This document shows positions 56,442 through 64,000 of a DNA stretch of 64,000 bases, one piece after another (position 1 is the stretch's first letter; each line of letters starts with the position of its first letter). Both the position numbers and the translations under genes were made by a program. The stretch lies in the NCBI GenBank assembly GCA_035530275.1, contig DATKVC010000020.1:62001-126000 (forward strand). The letters are read 5' to 3'. Origin of the DNA: CAIJMU01 sp035530275 (GTDB lineage: Bacteria; Spirochaetota; Spirochaetia; Treponematales; Rectinemataceae). The notes beneath the pieces were generated by a model that searched no databases, was not told the origin of the DNA, and saw nothing but the letters and a program-made list of their open reading frames with translations.

Positions 56442-58061
56442 ATGATCACGGTCGCAGAACAGCTCATTCGGCGTTTGCGCGAACAGGGGATCCGTTACGT
56501 TTTCGGCGTTCCCAGCGGTTCCTGGCTCTATTACATGGAGGCCATGCGCAAGGAGGGCTTGGAGTTCGTCCTGGTCAGCAACGAGGCCTCGGCAGCTTTC
56601 ATGGCCGATGTCAGTAGCCGCCTGACGGGCATACCCGGCGTCTGTTACGGGACCGTGGGCCCCGGCGCCACCAATCTCAGCACGGGAGTCGTCTGCGCCC
56701 TCCTCGACCGATCATCGATGATCGCCCTTTCGAGCGAGCCGCCGGAGAAGCTGATCGGCAGGACTATCCAGATGGCTGTCGACCATCAGGCCTTCTTCAA
56801 GCCCCTCACCAAATGGACGACCCGGCTGACGGCGGAGCGGGTGGACCAACAATTGGACCAGGCCCTGAGAATTGCCACGGCCGAGGCCCCAGGCCCCGTC
56901 CACATCGGTCTCCCCGAGGATCTCGGCCAGCGCCCCGGCCAGGAATCCTCCGTAGCCCTCCGGCCGATCAGGGCCCTGCCCATCCCAGCCGCCGAGGAAG
57001 CCCTCCTCGTCGAGATGGAGTCGGTATTCGCCCGAGCCCGCAAGCCCATACTCGCCCTCGGGCTCTCCGCGGTGCGCGCGAAGGTCGGCCCCCTCCTCCT
57101 CAAGGTCGCTGAAAAGCACAGGATTCCCGTCCTTCTCACGCCGATGGCCAAGGGTCTCATCTCCGAGGACCACCCCTGGTACGCGGGAGTCCTCTTCCAT
57201 GCCCTGAGCGACCGGGTCGCCGAGACCCACAGGCAGGCCGACCTCGTCGTTTCGGTCGGCTACGATCCCATCGAATTCAATTTCGAGGATTGGATGCCCG
57301 AGGTTACCCTCCTCCACCTCGACACGGTCGCGGCCGACATCGACCGAAGCGTCTATCGCGAGGTGCATGACATCGTCGGTAACATCGAGGCTTCCCTGCG
57401 TCGGATCGCCGACCTTCCCCCCCTCGATTCGGCCTGGGACAAGGCGGCCCTCGCCGAGCGCCGCTCGGCCATGTTCAAGCTCATGGAGCCTCCCGCGGGC
57501 AGCTTCGGGCCCAGGGCGGCCCTCGCCATCCTCAGGGAGATTCTTCCGCAGGACGGCATCATGGCCTGCGACGTCGGCGCCCACACCCACCTCATCGGCC
57601 AGATGTGGCGGACCCCGGCCCCCGGCCTCCAGCTCATGACCAACGGCGGATCCTCGATGGGCTTCGGCGTGCCGGCGGCCATCGCGGCCAAGCTCAGCAT
57701 GCCCGATCGCAAGGTGGCCTGCGTCACCGGAGACGGCAGCTTCCTGATGATGGCCGGCGAGATGGCGGTGGCGAGGCGGAAGAAGCTCCCCCTCGTCTTC
57801 ATCGTCCTCGCCGACGAATCCCTCGAGCTCATCCGCCTCAAGCAGGACAAGAAAGGCTTCTCGCGGTACAAGACCGAGCTCTACAACGAACCCTGCCCGA
57901 CGCCCAACTATGTCTTCGGCGTCCCGGTGATCAGGGCCGACGACGCGAAGCAGTATCGCGAGGCCCTGACGAAGGCCTTCGCCACCGATGGCCCGGTGAT
58001 CGTGGAAGCCCACATCGACGGCTCGGAATACGACGACCTCATCCAGCGGAAACACAAATAA
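56442..58061 (+). CDS. Thiamine-diphosphate-dependent enzyme (acetolactate synthase-like superfamily)
   Basis: The 539-residue protein has the three-domain POX/AHAS fold. The catalytic Glu48 is in SNEASAAFMADVSSRLTG. The C-terminal cofactor motif starts with GDG at 430-432, but the usual NN pair is AD (457-458) in VLADESLELIRLKQ, so Asp458 replaces the normal Asn metal ligand. The enzyme should decarboxylate or ligate 2-oxo acids. It is not a close match to biosynthetic IlvB. The ATG at 56442 follows GAGG; a longer frame from 56376 lacks support. It is the first gene of an operon with an aminotransferase, Asd and aspartokinase. Confidence 0.85.
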   Translation: MITVAEQLIRRLREQGIRYVFGVPSGSWLYYMEAMRKEGLEFVLVSNEASAAFMADVSSRLTGIPGVCYGTVGPGATNLSTGVVCALLDRSSMIALSSEPPEKLIGRTIQMAVDHQAFFKPLTKWTTRLTAERVDQQLDQALRIATAEAPGPVHIGLPEDLGQRPGQESSVALRPIRALPIPAAEEALLVEMESVFARARKPILALGLSAVRAKVGPLLLKVAEKHRIPVLLTPMAKGLISEDHPWYAGVLFHALSDRVAETHRQADLVVSVGYDPIEFNFEDWMPEVTLLHLDTVAADIDRSVYREVHDIVGNIEASLRRIADLPPLDSAWDKAALAERRSAMFKLMEPPAGSFGPRAALAILREILPQDGIMACDVGAHTHLIGQMWRTPAPGLQLMTNGGSSMGFGVPAAIAAKLSMPDRKVACVTGDGSFLMMAGEMAVARRKKLPLVFIVLADESLELIRLKQDKKGFSRYKTELYNEPCPTPNYVFGVPVIRADDAKQYREALTKAFATDGPVIVEAHIDGSEYDDLIQRKHK

Positions 58062-58090
58062 GCGAAGCGAAAGCAGGAGGAAGCTTAGAC

Positions 58091-59305
58091 ATGGAACAGA
58101 ACGGAAACCAGGTCTTCAAGACCGACACGATGATGGCGACGAGACTGGCGAGCGTGCCCTTCTCCGGCATCCGCAAGGTCCTCGACGCCGTCACGGCCCT
58201 CCAGGCCAAGGGCGTCGATGTCATCAAGTGGCAGATCGGCCGCACCGATTTCGACACGCCCGAGCACATCAAGAAGGCCGCGGCCGACGCCCTGATGCGC
58301 GGCGAGGTCCATTACGCGCCCAACCTCGGCATCCCCTCCCTGCGCAAGGCCATCGGCGCCCGCACCACCCTGGATACCGGCGTCCCCGTCGACGGCGAGA
58401 AGCAGGCGGCCGTCATGGCCGGAGCCAACGAGGGAATACTGGTCGCGATGACGGCCTTCGTGAATCCCGGCGACGAGGTCCTCATCGCCGATCCCAACTG
58501 GCACCACTACAAGTCCATCGCCTCCCTCGTCGGCGGCGTACCCGTCGAGGTGCCCACCAGCGAGAAGGACGGCTTCGTCCTCGACCCCTACGAGGTCGAG
58601 AAGCGCATAACTTCCCGCACCAAGATGCTCTGCGTCACCTCACCGGGCAATCCCACGGGCGGCGCCCAGAGCCCCGAAAGCCTCAAGGAGCTCGCGCGCA
58701 TCGCCATCAAGCACAACCTCGTCGTACTCTCCGACGAGATCTACGCCCGCATCTGGTACGGCACGGGTCCCGTCGCCCCGAGCATCTACTCCCTGCCCGG
58801 GATGAGCGAGCGTACGATCATCATAAATGGTTTCACCAAGACCTATGCGATGGACGGCTGGCGCCTCGGCTGGACGGTCGCCTCGGAAGAGAATACCCGC
58901 GCCCTCCTCAAGGTGCGCCAGTACACCACGGTCTGCGTCAATACCTTCGCCCAGCACGGCGCCACGGTGGCCCTCACCGGCGACCAGAAGTGCGTCGACG
59001 ACATGGTCGCCGAGTTCGCCAAGCGCCGGAAGATCATGCTCGACGGGCTCCGCGCCATTCCCGGCGTGAAGGTGGGCGATCCCCTTGGCGCCTTCTACGT
59101 CTTCCCCGACATCTCCTCCTTCGGCCTGAGTTCGGCGGCGATGTCGGACTATCTCATCGAGAAGCACGCTATCGCCACCGTGGCCGGATCGGTCTTCGGA
59201 CCGGCAGGCGAAGGCCATCTCCGTATGGCATACTCCTGCTCCACCGACGAGTGCGCCCGGGGCGTCGCCCGCCTCAAGACCGCCCTCGCCGAACTCAAGA
59301 AGTGA
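58091..59305 (+). CDS. Class I/II PLP-dependent aminotransferase
   Basis: The 404-residue enzyme has the fold-type I aspartate aminotransferase pattern: GANEGILVAMTAFVNPGDEVLIADPNW, SPGNPTGG, LSDEIYARIWYG and the PLP lysine in INGFTKTYAMDGWRLGW. It moves an amino group between an amino acid and a 2-oxo acid; aspartate-type substrates are plausible. GGAGGA lies 11 bases before the ATG. It follows the TPP gene by 29 bases, in an operon that continues with Asd and aspartokinase. Confidence 0.9.
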   Translation: MEQNGNQVFKTDTMMATRLASVPFSGIRKVLDAVTALQAKGVDVIKWQIGRTDFDTPEHIKKAAADALMRGEVHYAPNLGIPSLRKAIGARTTLDTGVPVDGEKQAAVMAGANEGILVAMTAFVNPGDEVLIADPNWHHYKSIASLVGGVPVEVPTSEKDGFVLDPYEVEKRITSRTKMLCVTSPGNPTGGAQSPESLKELARIAIKHNLVVLSDEIYARIWYGTGPVAPSIYSLPGMSERTIIINGFTKTYAMDGWRLGWTVASEENTRALLKVRQYTTVCVNTFAQHGATVALTGDQKCVDDMVAEFAKRRKIMLDGLRAIPGVKVGDPLGAFYVFPDISSFGLSSAAMSDYLIEKHAIATVAGSVFGPAGEGHLRMAYSCSTDECARGVARLKTALAELKK

Positions 59306-59310
59306 CCGAT

Positions 59311-59359
59311 AGGCCGCCCGGCGAGGGCTCCCGAAGGGGGGCCTCGCCCCGGGCGGCCT
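59311..59359 (+). repeat. Long GC hairpin between aminotransferase and asd genes
   Basis: AGGCCGCCCGG pairs with CCGGGCGGCCT, and an inner CGAGG/CCTCG extends the stem to about 16 bp with a 2-base bulge. It has no T-run. It could stabilise or process the message, or act as a pause site, and lies just before the AGGAGG of asd. Confidence 0.7.
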
Positions 59360-59375
59360 CAAGACAGGAGGTAGC

Positions 59376-60398
59376 ATGATCCAGTATCGAGTCGCGGTCG
59401 TCGGCGCCCTCGGCGCCGTCGGCCAGGAAATGATCAAGACCCTCGAGCAGCGCGATTTCCCCATATCGGAACTCGTGCCCCTCGATATCGAATCGAAGGC
59501 CGGCAGCCTCGTCACCTACAAGGGCGCCAAGGTAGCCGTGCGCGCGGCCAAGAAAGGCGCCTTCGTCGGCGTCGACTTCGCCCTCTTTTCCGCGGGCTCC
59601 GACGCCAGCCTCGAGCTCGCGCCGGTCGCCGCCTCGGAGGGAGCCGTCGTCATCGACAACTCCGCCGCCTGGCGCATGGACCCCTCCGTGCCCCTCGTCG
59701 TACCCGAGGTCAATCCCCAGGCCGTCGACAAGCACCACGGCATCATCGCCAATCCCAACTGCTCCACCATCCAGATGCTCGTGGCCTGCAAGCCCATCCA
59801 CGACGCCTTCAAGATCAAGCGCATCGTCGTCGCCACCTACCAAGCCGTCTCCGGCACGGGAGCCCCGGCGATCGAGGAGATGAAGGCCCAGGCCGCCTCC
59901 TTCGTGAAGGGCGAGAAAATAACCAATTCGGTGTATCCCCGTCAGATCCTCTTCAACGCCCTGCCCCACATCGACGTCTTCCTCGACAACGGTTACACGA
60001 AGGAAGAGATGAAGATGGTCAATGAGACCCACAAGATCCTCGACCCGAACATCTCCGTGAGCCCGACGGCGGTCCGCGTGCCCGTGTTCCGCGGCCATTC
60101 GGAGGCCGTGAACGTCGAGACCGAAAAGCCCTTCACCATCGCCGAGGTCCGCGCCCTCCTCTCGAAGGCCCCCGGGGTCAAGGTGATGGACGATCCCTCG
60201 AAGCTCGTCTATCCGACCGCCCTCGACGCGGAAGGTCAGGACGCGACCTTCGTCGGCAGGCTCCGCATGGACCCCACCCTGCCCCACGGCCTCAGCATGT
60301 GGGTGGTTTCGGACAACCTGCGCAAGGGCGCCGCCCTCAACGCCGTGCAGATCGCCGAGACCCTCATCGCGAGGGGCTTCAAGAAAAGGGCTTCCTGA
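59376..60398 (+). CDS. asd: Aspartate-semialdehyde dehydrogenase
   Basis: The 340-residue enzyme reduces aspartyl phosphate to aspartate semialdehyde with NADPH. It has VAVVGALGAVGQEMIKTLEQR, the catalytic Cys in ANPNCSTIQM, substrate residues in TYQAVSGTGAPAIEE and the catalytic His in VFRGHSEAV. AGGAGG precedes the ATG. Its stop overlaps the aspartokinase start by one base (TGATG). It could act in the reverse direction if aspartate semialdehyde is a breakdown product here. Confidence 0.93.
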   Translation: MIQYRVAVVGALGAVGQEMIKTLEQRDFPISELVPLDIESKAGSLVTYKGAKVAVRAAKKGAFVGVDFALFSAGSDASLELAPVAASEGAVVIDNSAAWRMDPSVPLVVPEVNPQAVDKHHGIIANPNCSTIQMLVACKPIHDAFKIKRIVVATYQAVSGTGAPAIEEMKAQAASFVKGEKITNSVYPRQILFNALPHIDVFLDNGYTKEEMKMVNETHKILDPNISVSPTAVRVPVFRGHSEAVNVETEKPFTIAEVRALLSKAPGVKVMDDPSKLVYPTALDAEGQDATFVGRLRMDPTLPHGLSMWVVSDNLRKGAALNAVQIAETLIARGFKKRAS

Positions 60399-61411
60399 TG
60401 GCCCTCATAATTCAGAAATTCGGCGGCACCTCCGTGGCCGACGAGCGGGCCCGCGGCTTCCTCATCGAGAAGGTGCGGAAGGCCCGCGAGCGGGGCGACC
60501 AGGTGGTCCTCGTCGTCTCTGCCATGGGAAGAAAGGGCGCGCCCTACGCGACCGACACCCTCCTCGGCCTCCTCCGCGACGCGAATCCTTCCGCCGATCC
60601 CGCGACGAGCGACCTCCTTGTCTCGACGGGAGAGACTATTTCCGCCTGCCTCCTCGCTGCCCAGCTCGCGGCGAAGGGCATTCCCTCCGTCCCCATGACG
60701 GCCTACACGGCGGGCATCCGCGCCGAGGGCCCGGCCCAGGACGCCACGCCAACGGGGATCGACGCGGCGGCCATCCGCGCCAGGCTCGAGGCGGGGTTGG
60801 TTCCGGTGATCACCGGCTTCCAGGCCGTCGACGCGAAAGGCGGCATCGTCACCCTCGGCCGCGGCGGCAGCGACACCAGCGCCGTCATCGTCGGCGTCGG
60901 ACTCGGGGCCGACTACGTCGACATCTACACCGACGTACCCGGCGTTGCCAAGGCCGATCCCCGCGTGGCGAAGGACGCTCCCTACATGGACTTCCTCGAC
61001 TACGAGTCCATGTTCCGCCTCGCCAAGCACGGCGCCCGTGTCCTCCACGACCGCTCCGCCCTCATCGCCGAAAAGGGCCGCGCCCTCCTCCGCGTGCGCT
61101 CGACCTTCGACGATGGCGAGGGCACCCTCATCGGTCCCGAGGGGACAAAGGACGCCACGGGCGCTGCCCGCCGCTTGCCCGACTTCATTGGCCTGGGCTC
61201 CGTCACCCAGGCCGACTGCCGGGTCCGCGTCACCGCGGTCTTCGCGAAGGGCAGGGCCAAACCCGGCAGCGCCGCCGAGGTCGCCGCTACCTTCGGGGCG
61301 AAGGAGATTCCGTCCGGCGACGGCGACGGCGACGCCGTCGCCTTCGTCTGCGATGCCGAGTCGGCCAAGGAGTTGACCCGGGCACTGCTCACCCGCCTGC
61401 AGCAATCCTGA
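60398..61411 (+). CDS. lysC: Aspartokinase with reduced C-terminal regulatory region
   Basis: The 337-residue enzyme phosphorylates aspartate. It has the N-terminal KFGGTSVAD motif, STGETISACLLAAQL, FQAVDAKGGIVTLGRGGSDTSAVIVGVGLGADYVDIYTDVPGV and DYESMFRLAKHGARVLHDRS. The catalytic domain ends near residue 255. Only about 65 further residues follow the STFDDGEGTLI segment, enough for at most one ACT-like unit, whereas normal enzymes have two. Loss of feedback control by lysine or threonine is likely. It overlaps asd by one base and ends the operon. Confidence 0.9.
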   Translation: MALIIQKFGGTSVADERARGFLIEKVRKARERGDQVVLVVSAMGRKGAPYATDTLLGLLRDANPSADPATSDLLVSTGETISACLLAAQLAAKGIPSVPMTAYTAGIRAEGPAQDATPTGIDAAAIRARLEAGLVPVITGFQAVDAKGGIVTLGRGGSDTSAVIVGVGLGADYVDIYTDVPGVAKADPRVAKDAPYMDFLDYESMFRLAKHGARVLHDRSALIAEKGRALLRVRSTFDDGEGTLIGPEGTKDATGAARRLPDFIGLGSVTQADCRVRVTAVFAKGRAKPGSAAEVAATFGAKEIPSGDGDGDAVAFVCDAESAKELTRALLTRLQQS

Positions 61412-61458
61412 GAAGTGTCCGGCGCGGCCCACCCCGTCAGGGTGGCGCGCGGCCCCCG

Positions 61459-62835
61459 TCAGGGTCGCGCGGGGCCTCGGCGCCCCATGCGGAAGGCTCG
61501 GGCGAGGAGTTCGGAGCGGAAGGCCGCCGGCCCCGAACTCCTCGCCGCCTTGGCCAAGCCGCGCCTTTCTCCGGGGTCGAAAGCCCTTCCCCCGTATACC
61601 TCACTTTCCATCATCGTAATTATGAAGGCCGCGTCCCGCGCCGACCGGGGAAAGGCCGAGCGTAGCCTCGCCCCGTACTCGCCCGGCGTTTCCGAGCGCC
61701 GACGACCGGCCTTGACGGCCCGTCCCCCCGCGAGGAGCCTGGCGTATGCCGCAGCGGCCGGTCCTGCCCCAACGCGGCGAGGGCGAAAAATGGCGACGAG
61801 GCGCGAGGCCAGACGCGAGAGAAGGCGAAGGCCATCCCCGAGGAGGCGCCCGATGCCGAGTGCGAAGGCCGCCCAAGAACGGAGGGGCCGGGGACCCCGC
61901 TGCCTTCCTTTCAGACTCCGCGCGAACATGACGGCTGCCATAACGAGGGCGGCGGCGGTCATAGCCCCCACCATGACAATTATGAATATTTCCGCGAAGG
62001 GCCCTCCCTGCTTCGCGATGCGCTCCGGGTCGATGAGATTCTTCTGGAAGCCTTCCATCGCGGGACCGCCGCCACGCGGAGCCGCGAAGATGGTATCGAG
62101 GAAGGCGCCGAAGGCAGCGAGGGCGGCGGCGAGGCCTGATCCGATGGACTCCTGGGCCCTGACCGCGGGGGCGACGAGGAGGGGAGCGAGAAAGGCGAGG
62201 GCTCCGGCGAAACAAACCAAGGCGAGGGCGAGGCCGACCAATGCGACGGTGCCTTGCGAGTCACCGGGGCTTTTCCCCGCGGAGGAAGGCTTCGATCCTC
62301 CGGCATGGGAGAGCCTCGCCGAGCCGAGGGTGAGGGCGGCCGCGAGGATCCAGGGAATAGCTAAGCGACCGGGCCAAGGATCGCGCAAACCGGCGGGCGA
62401 GGAGAGAAGGAAGGCCGCGAGGAAGACGATGGCGCCTCCGTCGAAATGTTCGACGCAGGCCTCGTGATCGGGGAGGGGCCGGAAACCGCGATGGAAACCG
62501 AAGCCCCAATAGAGTCCCGAAAGCAGGGCAGCGAGGATCGCGAACAGAATCGCGGCTCCCTCGGGATATTTCCCTTCGATGCCGAGGGCGACCTCGCGCA
62601 GCGCCGATAAGACGAAGGCGAAATCCGCTGCCGCGACGATCGGCATTGTGATGAAGAACCCGAGGCTCCAGCCCCCCCTCCCCCGCCTGAGAGCGCCGAA
62701 GCCGAAGGCGAGAAGATAGCCGAAACAGAGGGGGAGGAGGGGCAGGGGCAATCCCAAGGCCGCGGCGATAAGTGAGGCGCCGGCCGAGAGTTCAAGCAGC
62801 TCCATCGCGACGAGAAACAGGAGGGGCATCATCAT
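61459..62835 (-). CDS. Membrane protein with DUF4129-like C-terminal domain
   Basis: The 458-residue protein has about nine hydrophobic segments and a cytoplasmic C-terminal domain with AAAYARLLAGGRAVKAGRRRSETPGEYGARL and MMESEVYGGRAFDPGER, the pattern of DUF4129. Such domains accompany transglutaminase-like and MoxR/DUF58 systems. It overlaps the DUF58 gene by four bases and is convergent with the aspartokinase gene. The N-terminal membrane part is not a family I recognise. It lies 47 bases from lysC; that gap contains only a short CACCC/GGGTG hairpin. Confidence 0.72.
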   Translation of the reverse strand: MMMPLLFLVAMELLELSAGASLIAAALGLPLPLLPLCFGYLLAFGFGALRRGRGGWSLGFFITMPIVAAADFAFVLSALREVALGIEGKYPEGAAILFAILAALLSGLYWGFGFHRGFRPLPDHEACVEHFDGGAIVFLAAFLLSSPAGLRDPWPGRLAIPWILAAALTLGSARLSHAGGSKPSSAGKSPGDSQGTVALVGLALALVCFAGALAFLAPLLVAPAVRAQESIGSGLAAALAAFGAFLDTIFAAPRGGGPAMEGFQKNLIDPERIAKQGGPFAEIFIIVMVGAMTAAALVMAAVMFARSLKGRQRGPRPLRSWAAFALGIGRLLGDGLRLLSRLASRLVAIFRPRRVGAGPAAAAYARLLAGGRAVKAGRRRSETPGEYGARLRSAFPRSARDAAFIITMMESEVYGGRAFDPGERRGLAKAARSSGPAAFRSELLARAFRMGRRGPARP

Positions 62836-64000
62836 CGGAGATCCTCCTCGTTTTCGACGAGATCGGCGAAGGCGAGGAGCTGCAGCCCCTCCTCGCCGAA
62901 ATCGGGCTCGGCGGCGGCCATGGCGTGCACGACGATCTTGCCATGACGTCTCGATGGAGCGAGAGCCCTGACGCTGGCAAGTCCTTCGGCCGCACCCCGG
63001 GCCACGACGACGAAGCCGCTTCCCATGGCGCCGGAACTGCCGAGCCCGGAAAGGAGCTGGCGCGTCGCCCTGCCCCTTCCCGGCACGATTCGCGCCAGAA
63101 GTTCAAGGACGGAACCGAGCTGCTCGGGGCCACGGCCGAGGGGTAGGACGGCGGGATGAGCCCTCACCGCTCGGTCGGTCGCGAGGGCGAAGGAAGCCCC
63201 CGATTCGGCGATCGAGGTGGCGATCGAACCGAGAAGCTCGAGGGCCGATTCGAAGCCATCCGGGTCCTCGGCCTCCTCGAAGCCGGCCCCCTCGAAAACG
63301 AGGAAGACCTTGCGATGCGAGGTGGGGGCGAAGATTTTTTCCTGGAGGACTCCGAGCCTGACGCTGGCCTTCCAGTGGATGTTCCGTGCCGGACGCAGAC
63401 CGTCATAGTCGCGCGTGCCCTCGTACCAGACCGGATCTTCGACGACGCCCTTGGAGGGATGGATGCCGAAGAAATCGCGGAATGGCGTCTCGAGAGGAAG
63501 CGTGCGCAGTCTCCTCGGAAATACGACGATCTCATCCTGGAAGTTAAAGGGACTCGTCTCGCGATAGAGGCCGAGGAGGTCGCCGGAGGAGATGCCCGCA
63601 GGTCCGAGGCGATAGACGCCCCGCTTTTCCGCTCGATAGCACCAGCTCATCTCCGCGCTGCCGAAGGCCCGGAGGGTCGCCTCGCCGGCGGCGGATTCCG
63701 CGGGAAGCTCCGTCAGCCCCTCGGGATGCGCGAGCTCGAGCCTGATCCTGACGGGAAGGGGCTTCGCGTTGTGGAAGGCGGCTTTGATTCTGAAGGTTTC
63801 GCCCGGATAGAGTCGATGGCCCTCAAGCTCGGCGCTCGTTTCGACGCGGAGAAGGGCGAGCCTCGCCCAGGCGCGGAGGGCGAGAAGAAGACAGAGAAGG
63901 GTGAAGGCGAAGAAGGCGAGTCCCACAGCCGAATAGGCCAGACCTGCGGCGGAAAGCACGGCGAGGACGACGAGCCCCTTGGTTCCGCCGAAGAGGCTTC
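62832..64000 (-). CDS. DUF58 family protein (N-terminus beyond window)
   Basis: The frame stays open through the right window edge, so the first residues are missing; at least 389 are visible. Two membrane helices near the N-terminus are followed by a beta-rich part and the DUF58 core EGTRDYDGLRPARNIHWKASVRLGVLQEKIF, then a VWA-like segment (KVFLVFEGAGFEEAEDPDGFESALELLGSIATSIAES). DUF58 proteins usually sit beside MoxR AAA+ ATPases and take part in envelope or metal-centre assembly. Its stop overlaps the DUF4129-like gene. A MoxR gene is expected just outside the window. Confidence 0.88.
   Translation of the reverse strand, partial: SLFGGTKGLVVLAVLSAAGLAYSAVGLAFFAFTLLCLLLALRAWARLALLRVETSAELEGHRLYPGETFRIKAAFHNAKPLPVRIRLELAHPEGLTELPAESAAGEATLRAFGSAEMSWCYRAEKRGVYRLGPAGISSGDLLGLYRETSPFNFQDEIVVFPRRLRTLPLETPFRDFFGIHPSKGVVEDPVWYEGTRDYDGLRPARNIHWKASVRLGVLQEKIFAPTSHRKVFLVFEGAGFEEAEDPDGFESALELLGSIATSIAESGASFALATDRAVRAHPAVLPLGRGPEQLGSVLELLARIVPGRGRATRQLLSGLGSSGAMGSGFVVVARGAAEGLASVRALAPSRRHGKIVVHAMAAAEPDFGEEGLQLLAFADLVENEEDLR

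Noticed and set aside
1..64000. CRISPR arrays, insertion sequences, prophage genes, riboswitches
   Set aside because: I looked for regular direct repeats, transposase motifs with terminal repeats, phage structural genes and known riboswitch cores and saw none.

Overview
This is a GC-rich bacterial chromosome window from a diderm, mostly anaerobic-looking organism. I see a predicted outer-membrane barrel, lipoboxes, periplasmic Opp and TRAP binding proteins, a giant fused 2-hydroxyacyl-CoA dehydratase activase, a NifS-SelD fusion and a thioredoxin-thioredoxin reductase fusion. Together with the overall gene style this suggests a Spirochaetota-like lineage, but that is inference: there is no rRNA or other decisive marker gene here. 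Gene density is high and both strands are used. I found no insertion sequence, phage block or CRISPR array.

Left part (1-15.4 kb): an oppABCDF-type peptide import operon on the minus strand (OppF is cut by the window edge), a small CxxCH cytochrome, an acyl-CoA synthetase, a four-repeat secreted protein, a thioesterase, an EEP-fold phosphatase/nuclease, a DUF3788-like protein, peptide deformylase, a DEAD-box helicase and a dCache-type chemoreceptor. Then come a 1440-residue activase/dehydratase fusion (15.6-19.9 kb), a DoxX-like protein, and a PadR regulator overlapping a divergent, orphan EF-Ts gene.

Middle (22.4-48.1 kb): an outer-membrane-like protein diverges from a three-gene operon of ECF sigma factor, membrane anti-sigma-like protein and exported caspase-fold protein with GFQxAGLxN repeats. 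This operon is one of the two best candidates for an undescribed system. Next are a cytidylate-kinase-like protein, a GyrI-like domain, a DUF3754/TMEM143 protein coupled to a cupin, an amidase, a GDPD-MFS-PepD operon, a chemoreceptor with a haem-binding CxxCH in its periplasmic domain, tRNA-Met(CAU), Bcp, DUF1232, UppP, NifS-SelD, an aldo/keto reductase, and an operon of lipoprotein hydrolase, membrane-anchored PCMT and membrane spermidine-synthase-like protein.

Right part (48.2-64 kb): a small Cys-rich conserved protein, Trx-TrxR fusion, two-gene chromate transporter, leaderless-peptide SBP_3 protein, and then a coherent regulatory unit. A GntR/FCD regulator lies between a TAXI-type TRAP transporter and a divergent operon of TPP enzyme, class-I aminotransferase, aspartate-semialdehyde dehydrogenase and an ACT-poor aspartokinase. 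Matching TATAGGATAT-type sites lie at all three promoters. This is the second candidate for a new pathway. The window ends in DUF4129/DUF58 genes of a MoxR-type locus.

A recurring feature is a good -10 hexamer placed only 6-7 bases before the ATG with no Shine-Dalgarno sequence, at four genes, which suggests leaderless mRNAs.
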